The notes under the pieces were generated by a model. It did not search any database and was not told the DNA's origin. It worked only from the letters and a program-made list of their open reading frames with translations. From Microcystis aeruginosa W13-11 (GTDB lineage: Bacteria > Cyanobacteriota > Cyanobacteriia > Cyanobacteriales > Microcystaceae), in NCBI GenBank assembly GCA_009995705.1, contig JAADBR010000145.1, positions 1-12,071 on the forward strand: 12,071 nucleotides of DNA, read 5' to 3'. Position 1 is the first letter of the stretch, and every line of letters starts with the position of its first letter. The translations under genes and the position numbers were made by a program. Below, piece after piece: positions 1 through 6,696 of the stretch.

Positions 1-136
1 TCAAATTAGATTTGAGCAGAGTTACTAGAGGCATCTTGACAATGCCCATCAGAATTAGATTTTGGTCTAATTCTGTGCTAGAATCTGCGTCGCTTTAGCG
101 CGCAGAGTGTCAAAGATATTATTTTAATGAAAGGCT
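1..136. promoter_or_regulatory. Hairpin cluster ahead of the ABC permease gene
   Basis: This non-coding stretch holds three potential stem-loops. TCAAA/TTTGA pairs around 1-15. A perfect 10-bp stem, CAGAATTAGA at 50-59, pairs with 66-75 across a TTTTGG loop. A third stem (84-89 plus 91-94 against 97-100 plus 101-106) is GC-rich with one bulged T at 90. The first two share the direct repeat AATTAGATTT. No T-run follows on either strand, so they are not classical intrinsic terminators. They could be the 3' end of an upstream transcript or a structured leader of the permease gene. No ATPase gene is visible here to pair with the permease. Confidence 0.5.
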
Positions 137-916
137 ATGGGTATCAGCATCCTGAGAATCTGGGCAATCGCAGCTAACAGTTTTCGCGAGGTTATTCGCG
201 ATCGCATTCTTTACTTTATCGGGTTTTTTGCCTTGTTGATGGCCTTCGCTTGGCGTTTATTACCAGAAATTGCGGTGGGAACCCATCAGAAAATCTTTCT
301 TGACTTGGGATTAGCCGCTATCGGGTTATTAGGGGTAATTGTCGCGATTTTTGTGGGTACAGGGCTAATTAATCAGGAAATTGACAAGAGAACTATTTTA
401 GTTCTGATTCCCAAACCCCTGAGTCGGGCCGAATTTATCCTCGGTAAACACTTGGGTTTGTCTGGGGTTTTAGCGGTGATGTTGGGGGTAATGTTGGTGA
501 TTTACCTGCTGATGTTGTTGGGGATGAAAGTATCTTTTCAAGCTTTACCCCTGATTGTCTCGGTTTTCTATCTCGGTTTGGAATTAATTCTGATCGCAGC
601 CGTGGCGATCGCTTTTGGGGTATTTACCAGTTCGATTTTAGCCACGCTAATGACTTTTGGGGTCTATCTAATGGGTCACATCAGCAGAGATCTGATCCAA
701 TTGGGTATAATCAGCAAAAATCCCAATATTCTCGCTATCACCAAAAATATTTATCTAATTCTCCCAGATTTGGAAAGATTGAATTTTAGAAATGAGGCCG
801 TTTATGGTTTGCTCCCTAGTGCTGATGTCTTAATCGCTAACGCCCTCTACAGTCTCGTTTATACTGGTCTATTATTGGGTATCTCCATCCTCATCTTTTC
901 ACGACGACAATTTTAA
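137..916 (+). CDS. ABC-2 type transporter permease
   Basis: This is an integral membrane subunit of an ABC-2 type exporter, 259 aa. About six hydrophobic segments are visible, near residues 24-41, 57-77, 108-129, 138-161, 163-180 and 232-254. Between the second and third lies the family signature at 79-104 (NQEIDKRT, then PKPLSRAEF and LGK), typical of ABC-2 permeases that couple to a separate ATPase. The start at 137 is the first ATG after an in-frame TGA at 128. AAAGG lies only 2 bases upstream, so the ribosome-binding site is poor. The partner ATPase is not in the window and would have to be encoded elsewhere. The substrate cannot be read from the sequence. The gene carries two HIP1 octamers. 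The family call is firm; the role is not known. Confidence 0.85.
   Translation: MGISILRIWAIAANSFREVIRDRILYFIGFFALLMAFAWRLLPEIAVGTHQKIFLDLGLAAIGLLGVIVAIFVGTGLINQEIDKRTILVLIPKPLSRAEFILGKHLGLSGVLAVMLGVMLVIYLLMLLGMKVSFQALPLIVSVFYLGLELILIAAVAIAFGVFTSSILATLMTFGVYLMGHISRDLIQLGIISKNPNILAITKNIYLILPDLERLNFRNEAVYGLLPSADVLIANALYSLVYTGLLLGISILIFSRRQF
198..205. repeat. HIP1 octamer
   Basis: GCGATCGC, the highly iterated palindrome abundant in many cyanobacterial genomes, inside the permease gene. Confidence 0.9.
605..612. repeat. HIP1 octamer
   Basis: Second GCGATCGC in the permease gene. Confidence 0.9.
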
Positions 917-980
917 ATGGGGTTGCCGAGTTAAGGAATGAATGTCATCGCCATCGATTAGTTTATAGAGATGATTAGCC

Positions 981-1445
981 ATGAAATTAAAGGCACAACT
1001 GCATATTTTAAGTCGAGAAGCGGTCAATTACGGACTGGCAACCGTGGTCATGGACGAAGCGGTTAATCCCGTCCTTGCAGCTTTTGCTAGACAGTTAAAA
1101 CATTTACAATACTATGTAGTTCAGAATAGCCAGGGTGATTGGTTACTAACCACCTTAGCCCATCGGCAGCAGCCAGAACAGGAAAAAAGGGTGATCTATG
1201 CCTTTGCTACGGAAAAAATGGCTATATCTGCCCAAAATACTGCTAATTCCCCCCTATCAACGCTCCTGATTCCCGTAACCCATCTTTTATTCCAATTATT
1301 TGCCGTAGAAAGAGTAGATAGTATTATTTTTCTGGAAAATGCACACACCGCTCAAACAGGAAAAGAAATCTCCCGGACCCAATTAAAGGCTAATATTGAA
1401 AAACAACTACAAAAACTGGGGACAATTCCTGCCAATCTTGCTTAA
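981..1445 (+). CDS. Conserved cyanobacterial-type hypothetical protein
   Basis: I do not recognise a named family for this 154-aa protein. It has no signal peptide and no clear membrane helix, although residues 91-118 (around STLLIPVTHLLFQLFAVERV) are fairly hydrophobic. The C-terminal third is rich in Lys and Gln and looks helical. The start at 981 is fixed by an in-frame TGA at 972-974. No strong ribosome-binding site is visible. It follows the permease gene by 64 bases on the same strand and could be co-transcribed with it. A 9-bp imperfect hairpin overlaps its stop codon (see 1437-1464). It is a plausible real gene from length, composition and strand context, but nothing in the sequence assigns a function. 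Confidence 0.7.
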   Translation: MKLKAQLHILSREAVNYGLATVVMDEAVNPVLAAFARQLKHLQYYVVQNSQGDWLLTTLAHRQQPEQEKRVIYAFATEKMAISAQNTANSPLSTLLIPVTHLLFQLFAVERVDSIIFLENAHTAQTGKEISRTQLKANIEKQLQKLGTIPANLA

Positions 1446-1464
1446 TTAGTTATCCTTAATCAAG
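1437..1464 (+). terminator. Weak stem-loop over the stop codon of the 154-aa gene
   Basis: CTTGCTTAA at 1437-1445 pairs with TTAATCAAG at 1456-1464 with one mismatch and a 10-base loop. The stem includes the stop codon. There is no T-tract after it, so termination activity is uncertain. Confidence 0.25.
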
Positions 1465-1581
1465 GCGAATTAGATGTCACCAGAGACTTTTTGAGCTGGC
1501 AACTTGAGTCTAGCCTAATCAGGGAGATTATTTAGAGCCGATTGTATAAACAAGCACCTGAACCAAACGGCTAGGACCATA

Positions 1582-1619
1582 TCGGTTACTATAGAGAGTG
1601 TCTATTTTCTCAAAACCGA
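1582..1619 (+). promoter_or_regulatory. Possible promoter/operator of the toxin-antitoxin pair
   Basis: TCGGTT at 1582-1587 and AACCGA at 1614-1619 form a 6-bp inverted repeat. It encloses a -10-like TACTAT (1587-1592) and the presumed transcription start, just ahead of the antitoxin ATG at 1623. VapBC operons are commonly autorepressed by the toxin-antitoxin complex bound to such palindromes. No good -35 box is seen. The half-sites are short and the assignment is an inference. Confidence 0.3.
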
Positions 1620-1622
1620 CCT

Positions 1623-1865
1623 ATGCTGCGAGAAGATCTTAAGAAGGAATTAGATAAACTAAACGATGATCAACTGAAAAAAATTGCTGATTTCATAGCC
1701 GACCTTGAGTTTCAGTCTGGACAAGTCCCATCGTCTGTTCCGCTTTGGCAAAGAGCAACACCATCCCAGAGAGCTAGGGAATTGCGTGAATGGGTGTTAC
1801 AACTTCCCAAAGATAGTCCGAGTCTAGGAGATGAAGCCTTTAGTCGCGATAGTATTTACGAATGA
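1623..1865 (+). CDS. VapB-type antitoxin
   Basis: This small 80-aa protein sits directly upstream of a PIN-domain toxin gene, overlapping it by four bases (ATGA, 1862-1865). That is the standard order and coupling of a VapBC module. The N-terminal half (residues 1-32, many Lys/Glu/Leu) is helical. The C-terminal part, with WQRATPSQRARELREWV and the ending DEAFSRDSIYE, is the kind of tail that wraps the toxin in cyanobacterial pairs of this type. I see no clear ribbon-helix-helix or AbrB fold, so the exact antitoxin class is open. There is no obvious ribosome-binding site before the ATG at 1623. Expected role: bind and neutralise the toxin, and probably repress the operon. Confidence 0.75.
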   Translation: MLREDLKKELDKLNDDQLKKIADFIADLEFQSGQVPSSVPLWQRATPSQRARELREWVLQLPKDSPSLGDEAFSRDSIYE

Positions 1866-2329
1866 TGACGAGATATTTACTTGACACTAATATTGTTATG
1901 CGATTGTGCAATTCTTCCGACCTACAGCATAAGCTGGCAACCAATGCAGTTTCTCGTCTGCTCATGCAATCAGATGAATGTTTCCTTGCGACACAAGTAA
2001 TAATTGAGTTTTGGGTTGTTGCCACCAGACCAACTGAAGTCAATGGTTTGGGTTGGTCTGTACAACAAACCAGAAGCATGATAGATCAACTTCTCGCTCG
2101 TTTTCCAGTCTTGGCAGAATCTCGGCAGATTTTTACAAATTGGCTGAACTTAGTCACAACTAACAGAGTGATGGGTAAACGCACTCATGATGTTCGTCTC
2201 GTTGCAGCTATGCTTGCCAATGAAATTACACATCTGTTGACCTTCAATCCCAGTGATTTTGCGGGTATATCAAGTATTACCATAACTCATCCACAAGATT
2301 TGAACCCATTTGATACTAATGAGCCATAG
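1862..2329 (+). CDS. VapC-type PIN-domain ribonuclease toxin
   Basis: A 155-aa PIN-domain protein, expected to be a Mg-dependent endoribonuclease toxin. The acidic active-site set is visible: D8 in the LLDTNI motif, E49 in IIEFW, D110 in THDVRLVAAM, and D132 (with N129) in FNPSDF. Length is typical of the family, usually 130-160 aa. Translation is coupled to the antitoxin gene through the ATGA overlap. The alternative second ATG at 1865 would remove one residue only. All four catalytic positions are present and the frame is open, so the toxin looks intact. The RNA target cannot be told from the sequence. Base composition does not stand out from the neighbours, yet such modules often move horizontally. 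Confidence 0.88.
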   Translation: MMTRYLLDTNIVMRLCNSSDLQHKLATNAVSRLLMQSDECFLATQVIIEFWVVATRPTEVNGLGWSVQQTRSMIDQLLARFPVLAESRQIFTNWLNLVTTNRVMGKRTHDVRLVAAMLANEITHLLTFNPSDFAGISSITITHPQDLNPFDTNEP

Positions 2330-2387
2330 TGTTGGCGAGTGCCGCATAACTCAATCGTTATCAATAGGGAAAAGTTAATTATCTGCA

Positions 2388-2912
2388 ATGGCCTTTTTTA
2401 CTCGCCCTCACATTACCATGACTGAGCCAACCCGATTAAACTATCACGATACCTATTCTTGTCCCGTCTGTCGCCATGGTAAAATTGCCGCTTTACCACT
2501 AATGGAAGCCTATGCTTGTAACTTTTGTCAACACATTTTTACTGCTAATTTAGAACAACAGGTTTTAAAAATGGCCGATAGTCAATTACCCTTAACTTGG
2601 TATTGGAATGGCAAGTATTGGCAGGGTTTACCGAGAGAAGGAATGGAGATAGCAGGTTTCTACTTAATTATCGGTTTAGGATTTGTGATTTTTCCCACAG
2701 CAATTGTGACTACGGGAGCCTATCTTTTTCCCCCAGTCGAGGGGAGTCCTTTGTCATGGGTGCCTCTATTTTGGTCGATTTTAACCTTTATTTGCCATGC
2801 TATTTGTTTACTCTGGTTAATTATCGAATATTATCAGTTTCCCGTTAATATGTATCTACGGGCCTTGGCCCGTCGTTGGCAAAATTCTTTTGTTACCCGA
2901 TTATTATCCTAG
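2388..2912 (+). CDS. Zinc-ribbon protein with two membrane helices
   Basis: This 174-aa protein has an N-terminal zinc-ribbon-like knuckle pair, CPVC at 25-28 and CNFC at 44-47, with a 15-residue gap. A Trp-rich segment follows at 70-81 (WYWNGKYWQG). Two hydrophobic helices lie near 88-113 and 123-147. The tail after the second helix carries several Arg and is likely cytoplasmic. I do not recognise a named family; it resembles conserved cyanobacterial membrane proteins of unknown function. M11 at 2418 is an alternative start that keeps the zinc ribbon, and neither start has a clear Shine-Dalgarno sequence. It stands alone between the toxin-antitoxin pair and the oppositely oriented cimA. Confidence 0.7.
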   Translation: MAFFTRPHITMTEPTRLNYHDTYSCPVCRHGKIAALPLMEAYACNFCQHIFTANLEQQVLKMADSQLPLTWYWNGKYWQGLPREGMEIAGFYLIIGLGFVIFPTAIVTTGAYLFPPVEGSPLSWVPLFWSILTFICHAICLLWLIIEYYQFPVNMYLRALARRWQNSFVTRLLS

Positions 2913-2942
2913 GGGTTATTTAATCCTAGAAAGGGGAGATGG

Positions 2943-3012
2943 GAATTATGAATTATGAATTAGGGGAGTGAGAATAAAAAATCTGATAACCGATAACTGA
3001 TAACTGATTACT
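2943..3012. repeat. Phased heptanucleotide repeat block downstream of cimA
   Basis: GAATTAT occurs at 2943 and 2950, then GAATTAG at 2957. After a 21-base gap that is also divisible by seven, GATAACC starts at 2985, GATAACT at 2992 and 2999, and GATTACT at 3006. All units begin with G and keep a 7-base register. Short tandemly repeated heptamers between genes are known from cyanobacteria. The block fills most of the space between two convergent genes. Confidence 0.8.
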
Positions 3013-3017
3013 GTTCT

Positions 3018-4658
3018 CTAAATTATCCCTAAAGGACAAAATTGACCCGATAATTCTAGTTTATTGTTTTGCAGCAGATATAAACCGTATTCAATTCCTT
3101 CTACTACTGCTTGATAGGAAGCTTCTAAAATATTACTAGACACTCCCACAGTAGTCCATCTTTGTTGCCCGTTACTGGACTCGATTAAAACCCTAGTTTT
3201 CGCTGCCGTCCCTGAACCACTATCGAGGATTCTCACTTTATAATCGGTCAGGTGAAAGTTAGCAATTTCGGGATAGAATTTGACTAAAGCCTTTCTCAAA
3301 GCCCGATCTAAAGCAGCCACGGGCCCGTTACCTTCGGCCACTTCTAATAAATCTTCCTCTTTTACCCGTACTTTAATTGTTGCGATCGCATTACCACTAT
3401 CCCGGAGCATATCACAATACACTTGGAATCCTTTTAATTCAAAAAGGTGGCTTCTCTGTCCCAAAGCTTCCCGCATTAATAACTCAAAACTAGCTTCGGC
3501 TGCCTCAAATTGATAACCCTGACTTTCTAAGATTTTTAAACGTTCCAATATTTGCCGACAGGTGGGATCATCTTTATTCAAATCGATGCCAAAGCTACGC
3601 GCTTTCGCTAGGACATTACTTAAACCCGATTGGTCAGAAATGACGATGCGGCGCTGATTCCCGATCGCTTCCGGGTTAATATGTTCGTAGGTGAGGGGAT
3701 TTTTCGCCACCGCAGAAACGTGAATTCCGCCTTTATGGGCAAAAGCAGAACGTCCGACGAAGGGAGCATGATCATCCGGTGCTAAATTGACCATTTCGCT
3801 GATTTTTCGGCTAGTTCCCGTCAATCGGCCTAATTGATTTTCTTCTAGGCAAGAAAATCCCATTTTTAACTGAAGATTGGGAATTAAAGTACATAAATTG
3901 GCATTGCCGCAGCGTTCCCCATAACCGTTAATTGTGCCTTGAATCATGCGTGCGCCCTCGTTAACTGCCGCTAAGGAGTTGGCTACGGCGGTTCCTGAGT
4001 CATTATGGGCATGGATGCCTAATTTAGTCTCATTTTCGTTATCAGGATCGATACCCAATTGCTCCCGCACTTTATCCACAATAGGGGCGATTTCTTGGGG
4101 TAAAGTGCCACCGTTGGTATCACAGAAAACTAACCATTCGGCCCCGGCATCCCTGGCGGTTTTCAGGGTTAAAAGGGCGTATTCGGGGTTATTTTTGTAA
4201 CCATCAAACCAATGTTCGGCATCATAAATAACTCGTCTTCCCTGACAACGCAGATACTCGATCGTATCTCCTATCATGGCTAAATTCTCCTCCCGACTGG
4301 TTTTTAAGCCCTCTGTGACGTGCAGATCCCAAGATTTGCCGAAAATTGTCACCCAACGGGTTCTAGCGGCGAGAATGGCGGTTAACATCGGATCTTCCTG
4401 GGCCTCGACATGGGGGCGACGAGTGGAACAAAAAGCGACTAATTCCGCTTGTTTTAGGGGTTCTTCGTGCATTTTCCAGAAAAATTGACCGTCTCTAGGG
4501 TTTGCGCCCGGCCAACCGCCTTCTATAAAAGGAATACCCATCCGATCTAATTCCCTGGCGATTTTAATTTTGTCTTCTAGGGAGAGGGAAATACCTTCCC
4601 GCTGGGCCCCATCCCGGAGAGTAGTGTCATAGACCCAAATGCGCTTACCATTGTTCAT
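3018..4658 (-). CDS. cimA: Citramalate synthase (CimA / LeuA family)
   Basis: It condenses pyruvate with acetyl-CoA to (R)-citramalate, the first step of the threonine-independent route to 2-oxobutyrate and isoleucine. The 546-aa protein has an N-terminal HMGL/DRE-TIM catalytic barrel. The signature DTTLRDGAQREG is at 11-22, with R15 and D16 catalytic/metal positions. DTNGG is at 180-184, the metal-binding HAHND at 216-220, GERCGNAN at 247-254, and AHKGGIHV at 307-314. Residues from about 400 to 530 form the LeuA-type regulatory domain. Its overall form matches the CimA subgroup rather than bacterial 2-isopropylmalate synthase, but a dual or homocitrate-like role cannot be excluded. I chose the ATG at 4658; an in-frame TTG at 4670 would add four residues and has no ribosome-binding site either. 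The gene is monocistronic and carries one HIP1 octamer. Confidence 0.9.
   Translation of the reverse strand: MNNGKRIWVYDTTLRDGAQREGISLSLEDKIKIARELDRMGIPFIEGGWPGANPRDGQFFWKMHEEPLKQAELVAFCSTRRPHVEAQEDPMLTAILAARTRWVTIFGKSWDLHVTEGLKTSREENLAMIGDTIEYLRCQGRRVIYDAEHWFDGYKNNPEYALLTLKTARDAGAEWLVFCDTNGGTLPQEIAPIVDKVREQLGIDPDNENETKLGIHAHNDSGTAVANSLAAVNEGARMIQGTINGYGERCGNANLCTLIPNLQLKMGFSCLEENQLGRLTGTSRKISEMVNLAPDDHAPFVGRSAFAHKGGIHVSAVAKNPLTYEHINPEAIGNQRRIVISDQSGLSNVLAKARSFGIDLNKDDPTCRQILERLKILESQGYQFEAAEASFELLMREALGQRSHLFELKGFQVYCDMLRDSGNAIATIKVRVKEEDLLEVAEGNGPVAALDRALRKALVKFYPEIANFHLTDYKVRILDSGSGTAAKTRVLIESSNGQQRWTTVGVSSNILEASYQAVVEGIEYGLYLLQNNKLELSGQFCPLGII
3382..3389. repeat. HIP1 octamer
   Basis: GCGATCGC inside the C-terminal part of cimA. 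Confidence 0.9.
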
Positions 4659-4781
4659 AGAAATAGTCAATAGGTGTTAATATTAATTAATAACTGTAGC
4701 CACTTAAAATCACGCCCCTAATGCCTAGAATAACAGTTTACGGTCAAACAATCACCTGCGATCAAAGTGAAAATCTCCGTT

Positions 4782-4856
4782 CAGTTATCAGTTATCAGTT
4801 TTGAGTGAACAGTATTAAGTGTTAAAGTGTTAGAGTATTAAGTGGCAAGTTCGCAG
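4782..4856. repeat. Phased AGT heptamer/octamer array upstream of cimA
   Basis: AGT recurs ten times, starting at 4783, 4790, 4797, 4804, 4811, 4818, 4826, 4834, 4841 and 4848. Spacing is therefore 7 throughout except for two steps of 8. The first units are CAGTTAT, CAGTTAT, CAGTTTT, and later units drift (GAGTGAA, CAGTATT, AAGTGTT). It lies in the divergent gap between cimA and the 181-aa membrane protein gene. The 16-base stretch 4781-4796 is the reverse complement of 2992-3007 on the other side of cimA. Confidence 0.8.
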
Positions 4857-4891
4857 CCTTCTTTTCACTGTTTACTGATTAAGGTTATCAA

Positions 4892-5437
4892 ATGAACGAG
4901 ACAATAATTTTTCGGATATCACCAATAATTCGGGTAACTTTATTAAGTTTATATGTGGCGTTAACCATCCCCTTACCCTTTTTGGCAAAAGTCACTAATT
5001 CCTCCGTTAATCCCAATTTTCTTTGGGTAGGAATTAGCTTAGGATTAATCGCTTTATACGGAGCTTTAAGTGAAAGAGTCATTTTATCAGAAACAGGGAT
5101 ACAAGTTACCTATCCCCAATGGTTTCCCGCTTTTCTTCGCTCTGGTTGGTGGTTAAATTGGACAGATATAAAAGAACTTAAATGTCGCAGTACAGGACAG
5201 GGTGGTTTAGTTTATTATTTCCTTGATCGCTCCGCAGAAAAAGCCTATTTATTGCCGATGCGAGTGGTGGGATTTAATCGCATGGTCAAAATAATCGAGG
5301 AAAAAACTAACTTGGATATGACTGATATTCGCCCCCTTTCTCAGCCTTGGATGTATGGAATTCTTTTTACTCTCACCCTATTTTTATTATTAGTCGATGG
5401 GTGGACTATTGCTACGGCGAGAACTATTATTCCCTAA
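4892..5437 (+). CDS. Small conserved membrane protein of unknown function
   Basis: This 181-aa protein has two hydrophobic segments near the N-terminus (about 12-31 and 43-60). A central soluble part of roughly 90 residues holds LSETGIQVTYP, WLNWTDIKELKC and YLLPMRVVGF. One C-terminal helix lies at about 153-173. The soluble part has the strand-rich look of a bacterial PH-like domain, but this is only an impression. The start is well supported: AAGG at 4881-4884 lies 7 bases before the ATG at 4892. Its stop codon overlaps the stop of sds on the opposite strand by four bases. It diverges from cimA, with the phased repeat array between them. No enzymatic motif is visible. Confidence 0.7.
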   Translation: MNETIIFRISPIIRVTLLSLYVALTIPLPFLAKVTNSSVNPNFLWVGISLGLIALYGALSERVILSETGIQVTYPQWFPAFLRSGWWLNWTDIKELKCRSTGQGGLVYYFLDRSAEKAYLLPMRVVGFNRMVKIIEEKTNLDMTDIRPLSQPWMYGILFTLTLFLLLVDGWTIATARTIIP

Positions 5438-6405
5438 TAAATTCGGCTCAAAACGTAATCCACTAGCTCGATTAGCACCTCTTTTGAGGGGGAAGAAGCT
5501 AAACAATCAAGGTGTTTTAAGGCACTTTGACCGTATTGATTGGCTAACTCTTTTGAGCGAGGAATACCTTGGCTAGAGTGAATAAAATCAAGAGCTTTTT
5601 CGATGTCTCCTTCCTGACTAAATTCCCTTTCGATCAACACTTCTATATAGGAATTTTCCTTCATGGCAAAGAGAGCGGGAGCGGTGATATTACCACTGAT
5701 CAAATCGGAGCCAGAGGGTTTTCCTAATACTTCCGTGGGGGAGGTAAAATCGAGAATATCATCGACGATTTGAAAAGCTAATCCTAAATTGCGACCATAA
5801 TTATATAAATGATGATTAACTTCAGCCGATTGCTCGCTTAATACCCCAGCTGCTTTGGCACTATTGGCAATTAAAGAAGCAGTTTTGTAGTAACTTTTTT
5901 CTAGATAAGCTTCCAGGGAGATACTGGTATCAAAGCGATTAATTCCCTGTTGAATTTCCCCTTCAGCAAAATCGCGAATCACTTCCGAGAGCAATTTTAC
6001 CACTTCTAAATTATCTAAATTAGCTAGATACCAAGAGGATTGAGCGAAGAGAAAATCCCCCGCTAAAACCGCCACGCGATTGTCAAATAAACTGTTAACG
6101 GTGGGAACACTGCGCCGCAATTCTGCCTCATCTACCACATCATCATGGACGAGACTGGCAGTGTGGATCATCTCCGTGATTTCCGCTAATCGACGATGAC
6201 GGGGAGTGATATCCCGGTCTAACATGGTAGCGCGAGATGCCAGCAACACGATCGCCGGTCGAACGCGTTTACCACCGGCCTCGAACAAATGTTCTGCTGC
6301 CGCCGCTAAAATGGGATGACGAGCGCCGACGAGATTTTTTAAGTTATCGGTCAAAAGACGGAGATCATCGTCAACGGGTGCGAATAAAGAAGTTGTTGGG
6401 ATCAT
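5434..6405 (-). CDS. sds: Solanesyl-type all-trans polyprenyl diphosphate synthase
   Basis: It elongates an allylic diphosphate with isopentenyl diphosphate to a long all-trans chain, most likely the C45 solanesyl tail of plastoquinone. The 323-aa protein shows the IspA-type motifs in order: GGKRVRP at 44-50, the first Asp-rich motif DDVVD at 88-92, KTASL at 174-178, and the second Asp-rich motif DDILD at 215-219 after GLAFQIV. A83, the fifth residue before the first Asp motif, is small, which fits long-chain products rather than geranylgeranyl (known rule of the family; product inferred). The ATG at 6405 gives the full family length; there is no good ribosome-binding site. Downstream it converges on the 181-aa gene with a 4-base stop overlap. 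The shared intergenic region with the HAD gene is full of heptamer repeats. Confidence 0.88.
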   Translation of the reverse strand: MIPTTSLFAPVDDDLRLLTDNLKNLVGARHPILAAAAEHLFEAGGKRVRPAIVLLASRATMLDRDITPRHRRLAEITEMIHTASLVHDDVVDEAELRRSVPTVNSLFDNRVAVLAGDFLFAQSSWYLANLDNLEVVKLLSEVIRDFAEGEIQQGINRFDTSISLEAYLEKSYYKTASLIANSAKAAGVLSEQSAEVNHHLYNYGRNLGLAFQIVDDILDFTSPTEVLGKPSGSDLISGNITAPALFAMKENSYIEVLIEREFSQEGDIEKALDFIHSSQGIPRSKELANQYGQSALKHLDCLASSPSKEVLIELVDYVLSRIY

Positions 6406-6492
6406 TGGTTAGCCAATTGGCGAGATAGTTACGAAAGTTTACATATCCTTACATTTATTTTAAGCTAACCGTCCAGACTAGGGAAGGGGAAG

Positions 6493-6541
6493 GATCAGTG
6501 ATCAGTGATCAGTGATCAGTAAACAGTGGCTAGTGGCCAGT
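6493..6541. repeat. Perfectly phased heptamer array, plus-strand AGT orientation
   Basis: Seven consecutive heptamers ending in AGT: GATCAGT four times, then AAACAGT, GGCTAGT and GGCCAGT. AGT starts at 6497, 6504, 6511, 6518, 6525, 6532 and 6539 without a slip. The first units are identical and later ones diverge outside the AGT core. It lies in the divergent spacer between sds and the HAD gene. Confidence 0.85.
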
Positions 6542-6577
6542 GGGGAGATAGAGAGAACAAATAAAAAGTCATCTCCG

Positions 6578-6626
6578 AACTCCTAACTTCTAACTTCCTG
6601 ACGACTGACGGCTGATAACTGATAAA
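6578..6626. repeat. Second heptamer array, opposite orientation
   Basis: Seven heptamers in register: AACTCCT, AACTTCT, AACTTCC, TGACGAC, TGACGGC, TGATAAC, TGATAAA. Read on the minus strand this is a CAG/AAG-led array (TTATCAG-type units), so it faces the array at 6493-6541. The two are separated by 36 bases and together could fold into an imperfect hairpin. Confidence 0.8.
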
Positions 6627-6636
6627 ACTCTTGTCA

Positions 6637-6666
6637 TTGTCAAGACTCTAGGGTAACTTGTATATA
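6637..6666 (+). promoter_or_regulatory. Sigma70-like promoter of the HAD hydrolase gene
   Basis: TTGTCA at 6637-6642 is followed after 18 bases by TATATA at 6661-6666. A second TTGTCA lies directly upstream at 6631-6636. Transcription would begin near 6673, giving a leader of about 24 bases to the ATG at 6697. This argues against the in-frame TTG at 6658, which lies upstream of the -10 box. Confidence 0.5.
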
Positions 6667-6696
6667 AAAATTAATAAAGCGAGAAGTATTAGAACG

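Noticed and set aside
938..961. Seven-codon leader peptide before the 154-aa gene
   Set aside because: The possible ribosome-binding site is only one base from the ATG, and nothing in the peptide suggests attenuation.
1840..2079. Open frame on the minus strand across the toxin gene
   Set aside because: Antisense shadow of the PIN-domain gene, whose catalytic residues are all in the plus frame.
4659..4670. TTG start of cimA four codons upstream
   Set aside because: It has no ribosome-binding site, and the ATG at 4658 begins right before the conserved catalytic motif.
6404..6417. ATTGG/CCAAT stem over the sds start codon
   Set aside because: Only 5 bp with a 4-base loop. It is too short to claim translational control.
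6493..6626. CRISPR array
   Set aside because: The repeats are 7-mers without spacers. Array periodicity is 7 bases, not 60-75, and no cas genes are present.
6658..6696. TTG start of the HAD gene
   Set aside because: It lies upstream of the probable -10 box, and it would add 13 residues before a motif I that is normally at the N-terminus.
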